Positions 39,602-51,371 of a DNA stretch of 64,000 nt are shown in pieces. Source of the DNA: Lawsonibacter hominis (GTDB lineage: Bacteria > Bacillota > Clostridia > Oscillospirales > Oscillospiraceae); assembly GCF_014287895.1 (NCBI RefSeq), contig NZ_JACOPP010000015.1, positions 3,782-67,781 of the forward strand, in the 5' to 3' direction. The stretch's first letter is position 1. Each line of letters begins with the position of its first letter. The notes beneath the pieces were generated by a model that worked only from the letters and a program-made list of their open reading frames with translations, searched no databases and was not told the DNA's origin. Made by a program: the position numbers and the translations under genes.

Positions 39602-41767
39602 TCAATACCGGTCCACCCAGCCGGAGATCAGCGGGGTGGGCACCAGCCACATGAACAGGAATACCAGCAGGTTGGAAGGAGACAGCGAGGAGTAGGCCCC
39701 CACGGAGGTGAGATAGAAGGCCAGCAGCACGCCGACAGCCGCGCCGACGCAGGCGAGCACCGCGGAGCAGCGCACGGCCCGGCGCAGCCGGGCGGCCCCC
39801 ACCACTGCCTCCGAATAGGGCCCCAGGCCCTCCCGGCAGAGGACGGCGGTCAGGATATCGCTGTGGGACTGCTCCGCTCCGGACAGCTCCCGCCGCCGCT
39901 CCACCGCCGGGAACTCCATCTTCTCCACCGGCAGCTTGAAGCGCTGGCGGAGCATGGCGGGGATCAGGTTGAAGTCCCGGGTGGCCAGCACGGGGGTGAT
40001 CCGGTTGCGGATCAGGGCGTTGAGGGAGGGCTCGATCAGCCCGTGAAGCGAGTAGTTGAGGGCAAAAATACCCGCCAGCTCCCCGTCAAGCGCGCAAAAG
40101 ACGGCGTTTTTTACATTGAGGCCCTGAGGCAGCTCCACGTCCATCAGGTGCATGAAGGCGGAGGAGCCCACCAGCACCTGTTCCCCGCGGATGAGCGCCC
40201 CCGCGCCCCCTTCGTAGCAGCACAGGTCCTGGGCGCGGCGGTAGACACAGCCCTGGGAGCGGAGCAGGTCGTGAAAGATTTTGTCCAGCCCGCTGCCCGA
40301 ATCCCGGATCAGGGTGGCGGTGGCGGAGACCACCTTGTCTACGGAAAAGTCCCCGAAGACCTTGATGCCGTTCAGAGAGACGCAGCCGGGCGGGAAAAGA
40401 TCGGCGTCGGTGAGCAGGATGCCGCTGCCCGCGCCCGTGCTGGTGACCGCGTCCCATCCGGCGATGGCGGCCCCGGACTTGGACAGGCGGCGGGAGAGCT
40501 TATGCCACGGCGTGCCAAAGCACAGGGCCCCCGAAAAGGAGGAGGCCGACGCCAGGGTGGCGGAGAGGCACCACAGCAGCCGCTCCGGCGCGCCCATGCC
40601 CACGGAGGCCACCAGGGAGAGCACCAGGCAGGCCACAAACAGCAGCGGGCAGAAGCGGTGGAAGATGCGCTCGGCTCCGTCGGCGGCCTGCATCTGGCGG
40701 CCGAAGCCGATGGGCGCGCCCGACCACTTGGAATAGGTATCCCGTCCGTTCCATTTCCCCTCGTCCAGGGTGACCAGATAGGGCTCGGACGCGGAGGCCG
40801 CCGTGCGGCAGGCCAGCCGCTGTCCCCGCCGCTTGAGCCAAGTGCCCCGCAGCAGGAACGCCACCGCCAGCGCGGCGGCGGCGCAGTAAGGCAGCTGCCC
40901 GTCCCGGGGGTCCAGCTGCGGAAGGGTGAGCGCGTCGGCCAGCGTGGCGGCGCAGGAAAACACCAGCAGCGTATCCATGCCCAGCTCCAGCCGGAAGAGC
41001 CGGAACAGCCCCCGGGCCAGCACATCCACCCCCAGCAGCAGCACCAGCACCAGCAGCCCGGCCAGGGCCAGCGTCTGGAGGCGTGGGGTCAGCGGAGCGG
41101 GCAGGGGCAGGGGGAACAGGGGGGCCAGGGTCAGGTAGAGCATCGGCAGGCAGAGCAAAAAGGCCAGTACGCTCCGCACACGCAGGGATTTGAGCCCTTT
41201 GTGGTAACGGCGGGCCAGGTCCGCCGGGGGCAGGTCGGGGGCGGGCGGCGGCGCACGGCGCTTCCGGCGCTCCCGCCGCGCCTGCTCCGGCGCCTCCTCG
41301 TCGGTGCCTGGGATATACCGCTCGGCCCGGCGGACGGCCTCGTCCTGCTCGGCGCCCTCCTCCTCAAACATATGCCCCGCGTAATCGTCCGCCTTCTGCA
41401 TCAGACGGTTGAGCCCCTCCGCAATGGGGTTGTCCGAGGCCGGGGCGGGCACTTCGGCCCCGGGCGGCGCTTCCGCCCCCGCCGGCTCCTCCGGCGGGGG
41501 GGCGGCGGCGGGGAACTTCACCACCTTTTCCTCCGGCGGCGCCGGAGCGGGCGCGGGGGCGCCGGGGAAGGAGACTACCTTGCCGGGCCTGCGCCCGGTG
41601 GGGGCGGGGGAGGCGGCGGAGGGGACGGTGGGAAAAGGGATGGTGTCGTCGCCCACGGGGCGCTTGCCCCGCCCGGCGCCGAACTCCGCCATGATCTCCT
41701 CCAGGGAAAACGTCTCTTCCCCGCTGGAGGGGCCTTTATTCAGTTCGTCGTCCCGGTCCTTTGCCAT
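39602..41767 (-). CDS. Degenerate P-type ATPase-like membrane protein
   Basis: A 721-residue protein. Residues 1-185 are a charged, proline/alanine-rich cytoplasmic region; then about six to eight hydrophobic helices; between them a region that lines up with the P-domain and N-domain of heavy-metal P-type ATPases: GSGILLTDADLFPPG where family members have FDKTGTLTxG, then IRGEQVLVGSSAFM and GELAGIFALNYSLHG. The phosphorylated Asp position appears to be Thr and the TGDN motif is ATRDF, so it should not hydrolyse ATP as a pump. Likely a conserved pseudo-enzyme; function unknown. Confidence 0.65.
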   Translation of the reverse strand: MAKDRDDELNKGPSSGEETFSLEEIMAEFGAGRGKRPVGDDTIPFPTVPSAASPAPTGRRPGKVVSFPGAPAPAPAPPEEKVVKFPAAAPPPEEPAGAEAPPGAEVPAPASDNPIAEGLNRLMQKADDYAGHMFEEEGAEQDEAVRRAERYIPGTDEEAPEQARRERRKRRAPPPAPDLPPADLARRYHKGLKSLRVRSVLAFLLCLPMLYLTLAPLFPLPLPAPLTPRLQTLALAGLLVLVLLLGVDVLARGLFRLFRLELGMDTLLVFSCAATLADALTLPQLDPRDGQLPYCAAAALAVAFLLRGTWLKRRGQRLACRTAASASEPYLVTLDEGKWNGRDTYSKWSGAPIGFGRQMQAADGAERIFHRFCPLLFVACLVLSLVASVGMGAPERLLWCLSATLASASSFSGALCFGTPWHKLSRRLSKSGAAIAGWDAVTSTGAGSGILLTDADLFPPGCVSLNGIKVFGDFSVDKVVSATATLIRDSGSGLDKIFHDLLRSQGCVYRRAQDLCCYEGGAGALIRGEQVLVGSSAFMHLMDVELPQGLNVKNAVFCALDGELAGIFALNYSLHGLIEPSLNALIRNRITPVLATRDFNLIPAMLRQRFKLPVEKMEFPAVERRRELSGAEQSHSDILTAVLCREGLGPYSEAVVGAARLRRAVRCSAVLACVGAAVGVLLAFYLTSVGAYSSLSPSNLLVFLFMWLVPTPLISGWVDRY

Positions 41768-41840
41768 GTGTCATATCACCCGTTATTCCAGTCCGGTTCC
41801 AGCCGTGGGTGCACGGCGGAGGCGGACGTGAAGATCATCG

Positions 41841-42593
41841 TCAGAGCATCCTCTGGCGCACGGCTTCGTATAAAAGGATGGCCGCCGCCGCAGAGGCGTT
41901 GAGCGAATTCAGCTTTCCCCGCATGGGGATCCGCACCAGAAAATCACAGTTTTCACCCACCAGACGCCCCATGCCGGAGCCCTCGCTGCCGATGACGATG
42001 GCGGCGGGACCCTTCAGGTCGGCCTCGTACAGCAGCCGGTCCCCGCCGGCGTCGGTGCCGAAGACCCAGACGCCCTCGTCCTTGAGCTGACGGAGCAGAG
42101 CGGGCAGATTGGCCACCCGTGCCACTGGAACATGGGAGACCGCCCCGGCGGAGGTCTTGGCCACCACGGCGGTGAGTCCCGCGCTGCGGCGCTTGGGGAT
42201 GATGACCCCGTGGGCCCCCGCGCACTCGGCGGTGCGGATCACCGCGCCCAGGTTGTGGGGATCGGAGAGCTCGTCGCACACCACGATCAGGGGCGGCTCG
42301 CCCTTTTCACGCGCCGCGTTCAGAATATCGTCCACACTGGCATACTCCCGCACGGCCGCCAGGGCGATCACGCCCTGGTGGGCGTGCGTGCGGCTCATGC
42401 CGTCCAGCTTGCGGCGGTCGGCCTCCACCACCACGATGCCCTTGTCCCGGGCCGTGGACGCAATATGCCCCAGAGCGGCGTCGGTCTCGCCGCGGGCCAG
42501 ATAGATCTTGTCGATGCTGGTACCGGCCCGGAGGGCCTCCAGCACGGCGTTGCGCCCTTCGATGATGCCGTCGGCCTCGGCCTGGGCCTCCAT
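41841..42593 (-). CDS. rlmB: 23S rRNA (guanosine-2'-O-)-methyltransferase RlmB, SpoU/TrmH family
   Basis: A 250-residue SPOUT methyltransferase with an N-terminal substrate-binding domain (GIIEGRNAVLEALR) and the three SpoU motifs: NLGAVIRTAECAGA, VIGSEGSGMG and IPMRGKLNSLNASAAAAIL. It methylates G2251-equivalent of 23S rRNA. An AAGGAG at 6 bases supports ATG 42593; an ATG 15 bp earlier has a weaker site. Divergent from ftsH. Confidence 0.93.
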   Translation of the reverse strand: MEAQAEADGIIEGRNAVLEALRAGTSIDKIYLARGETDAALGHIASTARDKGIVVVEADRRKLDGMSRTHAHQGVIALAAVREYASVDDILNAAREKGEPPLIVVCDELSDPHNLGAVIRTAECAGAHGVIIPKRRSAGLTAVVAKTSAGAVSHVPVARVANLPALLRQLKDEGVWVFGTDAGGDRLLYEADLKGPAAIVIGSEGSGMGRLVGENCDFLVRIPMRGKLNSLNASAAAAILLYEAVRQRML

Positions 42594-42813
42594 CCTGCGC
42601 TCCTTCATGGCTTGTCCCGCCTTTCCCCGTGTGATAACGGCAACAGTATACCACAAGACGGCGTACAGAAAAAGCCAAAAATGCGCCTGTAACAGAAAAG
42701 CAAGGCGGCGCGCCCGCGGCCGCCGGCCGCCGCAAAGCGCCGTTTGGTTCGGCGGAATACCGTCCCGGCGGGCCGATTTCATAGAAAGTTTACAGGTTTC
42801 CCCGCCGGTTTCC

Positions 42814-42842
42814 TTGTTTTTTGGGGTGGTGTGTGCTATAAC
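42814..42842 (+). promoter_or_regulatory. Promoter of ftsH
   Basis: TTGTTT, 17 bp, TATAAC, 72 bp upstream of the start codon. Confidence 0.6.
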
Positions 42843-42913
42843 AGTCTTACCGCATTTTCGTTCCATACCGAAAATAATTGCGAGCGATTCGTTCCAAGGA
42901 GGATATACATTTC

Positions 42914-44989
42914 ATGCCCGATAATCGTAACAGCGGCGGCAGAGGCGGGGGGGCCGGCGGCAAGCGCAACGCCACCGCCATCATTTCCATCATCCTGTGG
43001 GCCCTGGTCATCACCGTACTGGTAAACTACGCCACTTCCATGGCCCGTTCGGCCCATACGCAGGAGATCACCTACGGCGAATTCCGCCAGATGGTGATGG
43101 ACGGCAAAGTGGAAGCGGTGGAGATGACCAGCGCCAAGTACACCATCTACCCCAAGACCGAACCGGCCGAAGAGAGCGCCGCCCCGGCGGAGAGCCCCAG
43201 CCCCGAGAGCCAGCTGGGCCTGCCCCCGCTGGAGACCCTGAACACCACCCAGAAGACCTATTACTGCGCGCCTCCCACCACGGCCAACGTGCGGGATGAC
43301 GGCCTGATCCCCCTGCTGGAGGAGTACGGCGTGGTCCAGTACGGCTCCCCCTATGAGGAGCCCCTCTCCCCCATCGTCAGCCTGCTCATCAGCTACGTGC
43401 TGCCCATGGTGCTGATGGTGGTGCTCTTCTCCTTCCTGTTCCGCAATATGGCCGGCAAGATGGGCGGCGGCCTGGGCGGCGTGGGCAAGGCAAACGCCAA
43501 GGTCTATGTCGAAAAATCCACCGGCGTGACCTTTAAGGACGTGGCCGGGCAGGACGAGGCCAAGGAGAGTCTGGTGGAGATCATCGACTTTCTCCACAAT
43601 CCCCAAAAGTACACCGAGATCGGCGCCAAGCTGCCCAAGGGCGCCCTGCTGGTGGGCCCGCCGGGCACCGGCAAGACCCTGCTGGCGAAGGCGGTGGCGG
43701 GAGAGGCCAACGTGCCCTTCTTCTCCATCTCCGGCTCGGACTTTGTCGAAATGTTCGTGGGCGTAGGCGCCTCCCGTGTCCGCGACCTCTTTAAGGAGGC
43801 CAGCAAGATGGCCCCCTGCATCGTCTTCATCGACGAGATCGACACCATCGGCAAGTCCCGGGACAACCGCATGGGCGGCAACGACGAGCGGGAGCAGACC
43901 CTCAACCAGCTGCTGGCGGAGATGGACGGCTTCGACCCCACCAAGGGCGTCATCCTTCTGGCCGCCACCAACCGGCCCGAGGTGCTGGATCAGGCGCTGC
44001 TGCGGCCCGGGCGGTTCGACCGGCGCATCATCGTGGACCGGCCCAACCTGGCCGGGCGGCTGGCCACCCTCCAGGTCCACACCCGCAATATCCGCCTGGC
44101 CGAGGACGTGGATCTGAAAAAGATCGCCATCGCCACCGCGGGCACCGTGGGCGCGGATCTGGCCAACCTGGTCAACGAGGCCGCGCTGCGGGCGGTGCGC
44201 CTGGGACGAAAGGCCGTCAATCAGGAGGACCTGCTGGTCTCCTTCGAGCTGGTCATTGCCGGCAGCGAGAAAAAGGGCAGCGTCCTCACCGAGTTTGAAA
44301 AGAAGCTGGTGGCCTATCACGAGGTGGGCCACGCCATGGTGGCCTATAAGCAGAAGAATACCGAACCGGTGCAGAAGATCACCATCGTGCCCCATACGCA
44401 GGGCAGTCTGGGCTATACCCTGCTGATGCCCGAGGAGGACAAGACCGAGCTGCGCACCCGGGACGAGCTGCTGGCCAAGATCGCCGTCTCCATGGGCGGC
44501 CGGGCGGCGGAGGAGGTGGTCCTGGGCACCATGACCAACGGCGCTGCCCAGGACATCCAGGACGCCACCAGCGTGGCCCGGAACATGGTGGCCATGTTCG
44601 GCATGAGCGACGAGTTCGGCATGATGGCCCTGGCCTCCAGGCGCAACCAGTACCTGGACGGCGGCTACGGCATGGACTGCGCCCAGGATACCGCCGCCGC
44701 CATGGACCGGGCGGTGAAGGAGATCCTGGACCGCTGCTACAAGCAGGCTGTGGCCACGCTGGAGGAGAGCCGGGAGGATATGGACAAGGTAGTGGCCTAT
44801 CTTCTGGAGAAGGAGACCATCACCGGCGCGGAGATGGTGGCCATCCTGGAGGGCCGGGACCCCGCTCTGGCCGACCGCTATCCCGACCCGGAGCAGAAGC
44901 GCGAGAAGCACACGCCCACGGTCTCTGCCGCTCCGGACCCCATCCCCCTGGGCGGTGAGATCTCTCCCGAGGGAAAGCGAACGGAATAA
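42914..44989 (+). CDS. ftsH: ATP-dependent zinc metalloprotease FtsH
   Basis: A 691-residue membrane protease. Two transmembrane helices (about 22-42 and 158-178) flank an extracytoplasmic domain with an acidic/proline insert; then AAA+ module with Walker A GPPGTGKT (248-255), Walker B IVFIDEID and SRH, and the M41 zinc site H469-E-V-G-H473. It degrades membrane and regulatory proteins. ATG 42914 with AAGGAGG. It lies inside the segment flanked by inverted IS copies. A strong terminator follows. Confidence 0.97.
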   Translation: MPDNRNSGGRGGGAGGKRNATAIISIILWALVITVLVNYATSMARSAHTQEITYGEFRQMVMDGKVEAVEMTSAKYTIYPKTEPAEESAAPAESPSPESQLGLPPLETLNTTQKTYYCAPPTTANVRDDGLIPLLEEYGVVQYGSPYEEPLSPIVSLLISYVLPMVLMVVLFSFLFRNMAGKMGGGLGGVGKANAKVYVEKSTGVTFKDVAGQDEAKESLVEIIDFLHNPQKYTEIGAKLPKGALLVGPPGTGKTLLAKAVAGEANVPFFSISGSDFVEMFVGVGASRVRDLFKEASKMAPCIVFIDEIDTIGKSRDNRMGGNDEREQTLNQLLAEMDGFDPTKGVILLAATNRPEVLDQALLRPGRFDRRIIVDRPNLAGRLATLQVHTRNIRLAEDVDLKKIAIATAGTVGADLANLVNEAALRAVRLGRKAVNQEDLLVSFELVIAGSEKKGSVLTEFEKKLVAYHEVGHAMVAYKQKNTEPVQKITIVPHTQGSLGYTLLMPEEDKTELRTRDELLAKIAVSMGGRAAEEVVLGTMTNGAAQDIQDATSVARNMVAMFGMSDEFGMMALASRRNQYLDGGYGMDCAQDTAAAMDRAVKEILDRCYKQAVATLEESREDMDKVVAYLLEKETITGAEMVAILEGRDPALADRYPDPEQKREKHTPTVSAAPDPIPLGGEISPEGKRTE

Positions 44990-44990
44990 A

Positions 44991-45034
44991 CGCAAACGCG
45001 GCCCCGGACCGGCTGGTCCGGGGCCGCGTTTGCG
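44991..45034 (+). terminator. Terminator of ftsH
   Basis: A perfect 20-bp stem (CGCAAACGCGGCCCCGGACC and complement) with loop GGCT, 1 bp after the stop codon. Confidence 0.85.
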
Positions 45035-45044
45035 CCTTGCCGTG

Positions 45045-45070
45045 CCTTTTGTATTCTTCCGTACGCGAAT
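45045..45070. repeat. 26-bp flank X, copy beside the right end of the truncated IS
   Basis: Exact inverted copy of 34458-34483. In the present arrangement it sits between the ftsH terminator and the right end of the second IS copy. Confidence 0.9.
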
Positions 45071-45390
45071 TGTAGGTTTGTCAAAGATATTGGACAGTGA
45101 ACTCTGCGGGAGAAAGCCAGTGAAGGGGCCTCATGGGGAAGTTGATGGAGCGGCGGTTGTGGACAGCAAGTTGTTTGGCGAAGTCATCCAGCGAGTAAAA
45201 GTTGTGGCAGGAGTAAAACCGTTTCTGGTCCTCCCGGTGGCTGCGTTCCGCCTTGCCGTTGTGGCGGGGTGTATAAGGACGGATGAGTTTGTGCCGGATG
45301 CCTGGTTTAGCGGCGGCAGCTTCAAACAGGGTGGGTAGGTGCCGCTTGCTGTTGGAAAAACGGTTGGTGAACTTAAAACCATTGTCTGTC
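45071..45390 (-). mobile_element. IS481-like insertion sequence, 5'-truncated copy
   Basis: Opposite in orientation to the copy at 34.5 kb. It keeps the right terminal repeat (TGTAGGTTTGTCAAAGATAT at 45071) and the last third of the transposase gene; everything upstream of ETDNG is missing. The truncated edge at 45390 abuts flank Y. Confidence 0.9.
45081..45390 (-). pseudogene. Truncated IS481-family transposase
   Basis: Encodes the C-terminal ~100 residues of the transposase, nearly identical to the 34.6-kb copy (FSNSKRHLPTLFEAAAAKPG, then KLIRPYTPRHNGKAERSHRE). It retains the Asp of TDNG and the catalytic Glu but lacks the HTH and the first Asp, so it is inactive. The frame is open to 45422 through flank sequence only by chance. 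Confidence 0.9.
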
Positions 45391-45411
45391 TCCGCCGCGG
45401 AAATGTCCAAA
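45391..45411. repeat. 21-bp flank Y, copy beside the truncated IS
   Basis: Exact inverted copy of 35525-35545, ending 5 bp before the -35 box of recJ. Confidence 0.9.
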
Positions 45412-45415
45412 GCCC

Positions 45416-45444
45416 TTGTCACCCTTTACGAAATTTGCTATAAT
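45416..45444 (+). promoter_or_regulatory. Promoter of recJ
   Basis: TTGTCA, 17 bp, TATAAT, 46 bp upstream of the ATG at 45491. The IS remnant ends only 25 bp upstream, so the promoter itself was spared. Confidence 0.75.
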
Positions 45445-45490
45445 AAAGGGTAATTTTGATTTGACTGATCGGGAGGGACAACGCGCGCCC

Positions 45491-47560
45491 ATGAAATATA
45501 AGCAATGGAACCGGACACACTGTGACAGCGAGGCGCGCGCCGCCCTGGAGCGGGCGGGCATCCCCCCTTTGGCGGCCCTGGCTCTGTGCGCCAGGGGTCA
45601 GGACACTCCGGAAAAGGCCCGAGCCTTTCTGGCCTGCGGGCAGGAACTGCTCCACGACCCTCTGCTGATGCTGGACATGGACAAGGCCGCCGGGCGCCTG
45701 CGTCTGGCGCTGGAGCGGGACGAGCGCATCGCCGTCTACGGGGACTATGACGTGGACGGGATCACCGCCACCTGCCTGCTCACCGATTTTCTCCGCAGCG
45801 AGGGCGCGGCGGTGATTTCCTACATCCCCGACCGGATGGAGGAGGGCTACGGCCTGAACCGGGACGCAGTGAATACCCTGCACCGGCAGGGCGTTTCCCT
45901 TATCGTCACGGTGGACTGCGGCATCACCGCCGTGGACGAGGCGGAGTACGCCCAACGCCTGGGGGTGGACGTGGTGGTCACCGACCACCACGAGTGCAAG
46001 GACACGCTGCCCCGCTGCACGGCGGTGGTGGACCCCCACCGTCCCGGCTGTCCCTATCCCTTCAAGTACCTGGCCGGCGTTGGGGTGGCGCTCAAGCTGG
46101 TGCTGGCCCTGGGCGGCCCAGCCCGGCGGGCGGCGCTGCTGGCGGAGTATGCGGATCTGGCCGCCATCGGCACCGTGGCCGACGTGATGAACGTCACCGG
46201 AGAAAACCGCTGCCTGGTGCGCCTGGGCCTGGAGGCCCTGCAGCACACCAGGCGTCCCGGCCTGCGCTCCCTGCTCCACGAGGCCGGACTGGAGGAAAAG
46301 TCCATCAGCTCCATGTCCGTGGGCTACGTGCTCGCCCCCCGCATCAACGCCTCCGGGCGGATGGGCTGCGCGAGCCTGGCGGGCGAGCTGCTGCTCACCG
46401 AAGACCCGGGTCGGGCCGCTCTTCTGGCTGCGCAGCTGTGCCAGCTCAATCGGGAGCGCCAGGCCATCGAGGCCGCCATCTATGCCGAATGCGTCGCCCG
46501 GGTGGAGGCCCTGCCCGGCGAGGAGCGGTACGCGCTGGTGCTCTCCGGCGAGGCGTGGCACCAGGGGGTCGTGGGCATTGTGGCCTCCCGTCTGGCGGAA
46601 AAATACTCCTGTCCCACCTTTATGATCTGCCTGCAGGACGGCCGGGGCAAGGGCTCCTGCCGCTCCTTCGGGGGCTTCAACCTGTTTGCCGCGCTGGAGC
46701 ACTGCGCCGGCCTGCTGGAGGGCTTCGGCGGCCACGCCCTGGCGGCGGGCTTTACCATCCGGGAGGAACAGATCCCCGCCTTTGCCGCGTGCATGGCGGA
46801 GTATGTACGCCTGCGGACCGGCGGAGCGGAGATGGTCTCCACGCTGGAGATCGACGCGGAGATCGAGGACGCGGGCGCGCTCACCCTGGATGGGGTGGAG
46901 GGTCTGGATCTGCTGGAGCCCTACGGCGCGGGCAACCCCAAGCCGGTGTTTTCCCTGTCGGGCTGCACCGTCTCCGCCGCCAGCGAGGTGGGCGGCGGAC
47001 GGCACCTGAAGCTCAAGCTCGCCTGCGGCGGCAGGAGCTTCGACGCCATCTTTTTTTCCGCCACTCTGGCCCAGGCGGGTCTGTCCTGCGGGGACCGGGT
47101 GGACGTGGCCTTTACCCCCCAGGTCAACGAGTACCGGGGCTGGCGCACCGTGCAGCTGCAGCTGTGCGACCTGCGCCCCGCTCTGACCCGGGCCCAGGCC
47201 GAGCGGGCCCTCTATGAGAAATTTCGCCGGGGGGAGCCGCTCTCCCGCTCGGAGGCCGCCGCCCTGCTGCCCAGCCGGGAGGACTTCGTCTCCCTGTGGC
47301 GCTACCTGAAGGGGCACACCGCTCACGGCCCGCTGGAGGAGACCGCACCCCGGCTGGCCCGGAACATTGCCCGTGCCTGCGGACAGCGGGAGACGGTGAT
47401 GCGCACCCTGGTGTGCCTGGAGGTCTTCGACGAGCGGGGCCTGATCCGTCTGGAGCGCACCACCGACCACCTGCAGATCGGCCTGACGGCTGTGGACGGC
47501 AAGGTGGACCTGGAGCAGTCCGTCATCATGCGCAAGCTGCGCAGCATTCTGGAACCTTAA
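45491..47560 (+). CDS. recJ: Single-stranded-DNA-specific exonuclease RecJ
   Basis: A 689-residue 5'-3' exonuclease of the DHH family used in recombination and base-excision/mismatch repair. Motifs: YGDYDVDGITA (D85, D87, D89), VTDHHE (D165, H166, H167), DHHA1 domain with GGHALAAGF, and an OB fold near residue 480-570. ATG 45491 behind GGGAGG. Followed after 46 bp by relA on the same strand, an order common in Firmicutes. Confidence 0.96.
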   Translation: MKYKQWNRTHCDSEARAALERAGIPPLAALALCARGQDTPEKARAFLACGQELLHDPLLMLDMDKAAGRLRLALERDERIAVYGDYDVDGITATCLLTDFLRSEGAAVISYIPDRMEEGYGLNRDAVNTLHRQGVSLIVTVDCGITAVDEAEYAQRLGVDVVVTDHHECKDTLPRCTAVVDPHRPGCPYPFKYLAGVGVALKLVLALGGPARRAALLAEYADLAAIGTVADVMNVTGENRCLVRLGLEALQHTRRPGLRSLLHEAGLEEKSISSMSVGYVLAPRINASGRMGCASLAGELLLTEDPGRAALLAAQLCQLNRERQAIEAAIYAECVARVEALPGEERYALVLSGEAWHQGVVGIVASRLAEKYSCPTFMICLQDGRGKGSCRSFGGFNLFAALEHCAGLLEGFGGHALAAGFTIREEQIPAFAACMAEYVRLRTGGAEMVSTLEIDAEIEDAGALTLDGVEGLDLLEPYGAGNPKPVFSLSGCTVSAASEVGGGRHLKLKLACGGRSFDAIFFSATLAQAGLSCGDRVDVAFTPQVNEYRGWRTVQLQLCDLRPALTRAQAERALYEKFRRGEPLSRSEAAALLPSREDFVSLWRYLKGHTAHGPLEETAPRLARNIARACGQRETVMRTLVCLEVFDERGLIRLERTTDHLQIGLTAVDGKVDLEQSVIMRKLRSILEP

Positions 47561-47606
47561 CGCGTCCCGCGCGTCTGCGCAACGCGTTCGCCGGAGGTGG
47601 CCTGTT

Positions 47607-49832
<2,226 letters not shown>

Positions 49833-49960
49833 CCGACCGGAAGCGCACGCTGCGCCCGCCGCGCGGCAGAACGCCCGCCGCCTCCCCCTGGGCGCCGTAC
49901 GGTTTTCCAGCGGCGCGGGAGACGATTTCAGAGCGAAATTCCTACTAAGGAGATCGGAAC

Positions 49961-50173
49961 ATGACTACAATAGAGAGAAAGCCGGAGGGGCAGCGCCTGG
50001 AGCGCCTGATCTCCGACTGCTTTTCCGGCGGCGAGATCTGCCGCCGGGAGCTGCGGCTCCAGGAAGGGGAGGCCCAGGCGCTGGAGCAGGCCTACCCCGC
50101 CAGCCGGGTGCGCCCCATGGGCGGCAGCTGGTATGAAATCACCTTTCAGGGGGCATTCCAACATGGCAACTGA
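49961..50173 (+). CDS. Small hypothetical protein (70 aa)
   Basis: A 70-residue soluble protein (MTTIERKPEGQRLERLISDC, then ICRRELRLQEGEAQALEQAYP, RPMGGSWYEITFQGA). It has no recognised domain. ATG 49961 with AAGGAG at 8 bases and coding-like composition. Its end overlaps the start of the ATP-grasp ligase gene by 11 bp, so it is translated in the same operon between relA and the cell-wall cluster. Possibly a small regulator or accessory factor; function unknown. Confidence 0.6.
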   Translation: MTTIERKPEGQRLERLISDCFSGGEICRRELRLQEGEAQALEQAYPASRVRPMGGSWYEITFQGAFQHGN

Positions 50174-51371
50174 ATTCATCCCCGTGCTGCTCGGCTCCGA
50201 TATCAACGCCTACAGCATGGCCCGCGCCTTCCACGAGGCCTACGGCATCCAAAGCGTGGTATACGGCATGTACCCGGCCAGCGTCTGCGCCGGCAGCACC
50301 ATCATCGACTACCGGGTGCGCGCGCACAACGACCGGGCGGACACGGTGCTGGAGAACGTCACCGAGGTGGCCGGGGCGCACCCGGACAAAACCATTCTGG
50401 TGCTGGGCTGCGGGGATAACTACCTCAACGCCATCTCCGCCAACCTGCCCCGCTTTCCGGGCAACGTCGTGGCGCCCTATGTGCCGCTGGACCTGCTGGA
50501 GACGCTCATCCACAAGGAGCGCTTTTATCAGCTCTGCGAGCAGTACGGCATCGATTATCCCGACACCGTGGTCTATCACAAGGGCATGGGTCACGACTTC
50601 ACCCTGCCCTTCGACGGCCCCTTTGTAGTCAAGCCCGCCGAGTCGGACACCTACTGGAAGCATCCCTTCCCCACCCAGAAGAAGGCCTACGTGCTCCAGA
50701 CCCGCGCGGAGGTGGATCAGGTCATCGACGACATCTACGGGGCGGGGTATGAGGATTCCCTGATCCTCCAGGACTTTATCCCCGGAGACGACAGCTTTAT
50801 GCGGGTGGTCACCAACTACTCCGGCGCGGACGGCAAGGTCCGCCTGATGTGCGTGGGCCATGTGCTGCTGGAGGAGCATACCGACCATGCCATCGGCAAC
50901 CACGCCGTCATCATCACCGAGCGCTCGCCGGAGCTGTGTGAAAAGCTGCGGGCGTTCCTGGAGGCGATCCGCTTTACCGGCTTCTCCAACTTCGATATCA
51001 AGTACGACCAGCGGGACGGAAAATTCAAGGCCTTTGAGATCAACTGCCGCCAGGGCCGCAGCAACTATTACGTCACCGGCGCGGGGTACAACCTGGCCAG
51101 GTACCTGGTGGAGGACCGCATTGAGCACACCAGCGCGCCCCTGACGGTAGTGGAAAACCGCCATCTCTGGTGGGTCATTCCCAAGGCGGTGGCCTACGAC
51201 TACGTGAACCCGGCTTACCACGGGGAGATGCGCAGCCTGGATCAGGCGGGCGCCTCCGTCAATCCGCTGTTCTATCCTGCCGACCGGGGCTTCTTCCATA
51301 AGCTGCGCATCCTCAAGGGGCAGCGCCGCTATGTGGGCTGGTACGCCTCCAGTATGGAGAAGGCGAAATGA
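50163..51371 (+). CDS. ATP-grasp ligase resembling D-aspartate ligase (Aslfm type)
   Basis: A 402-residue ATP-grasp enzyme. The start FIPVLLGSDINAYSMARAFHEAYGI closely resembles the opening of Enterococcus faecium D-aspartate ligase as I remember it, and ATP-grasp elements follow: GPFVVKPAESDTYW, LILQDFIPGDDS and FEINCRQGRSN. Such enzymes attach D-Asp to the Lys of peptidoglycan precursors. The next gene is an Asp/Glu racemase (4-bp overlap) and the one after is a MurE-like ligase, so a D-amino-acid branch or cross-bridge in the cell wall is the likely product. Substrate needs testing. Confidence 0.75.
   Translation: MATEFIPVLLGSDINAYSMARAFHEAYGIQSVVYGMYPASVCAGSTIIDYRVRAHNDRADTVLENVTEVAGAHPDKTILVLGCGDNYLNAISANLPRFPGNVVAPYVPLDLLETLIHKERFYQLCEQYGIDYPDTVVYHKGMGHDFTLPFDGPFVVKPAESDTYWKHPFPTQKKAYVLQTRAEVDQVIDDIYGAGYEDSLILQDFIPGDDSFMRVVTNYSGADGKVRLMCVGHVLLEEHTDHAIGNHAVIITERSPELCEKLRAFLEAIRFTGFSNFDIKYDQRDGKFKAFEINCRQGRSNYYVTGAGYNLARYLVEDRIEHTSAPLTVVENRHLWWVIPKAVAYDYVNPAYHGEMRSLDQAGASVNPLFYPADRGFFHKLRILKGQRRYVGWYASSMEKAK

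Noticed and set aside
39423..39695. 90-codon plus-strand ORF after the DUF4358 gene
   Set aside because: Covers two terminator-like hairpins and the end of the convergent gene; no ribosome site.
34484..45390. Composite transposon formed by the two IS copies
   Set aside because: The enclosed genes (rlmB, ftsH and others) are core chromosomal genes, one IS is truncated, and the flank pattern fits inversion rather than insertion of a composite unit.
45081..45422. 113-codon ORF as a small intact gene
   Set aside because: It is the 3' third of the IS481 transposase extended by chance through 32 bp of flank; no ribosome site.
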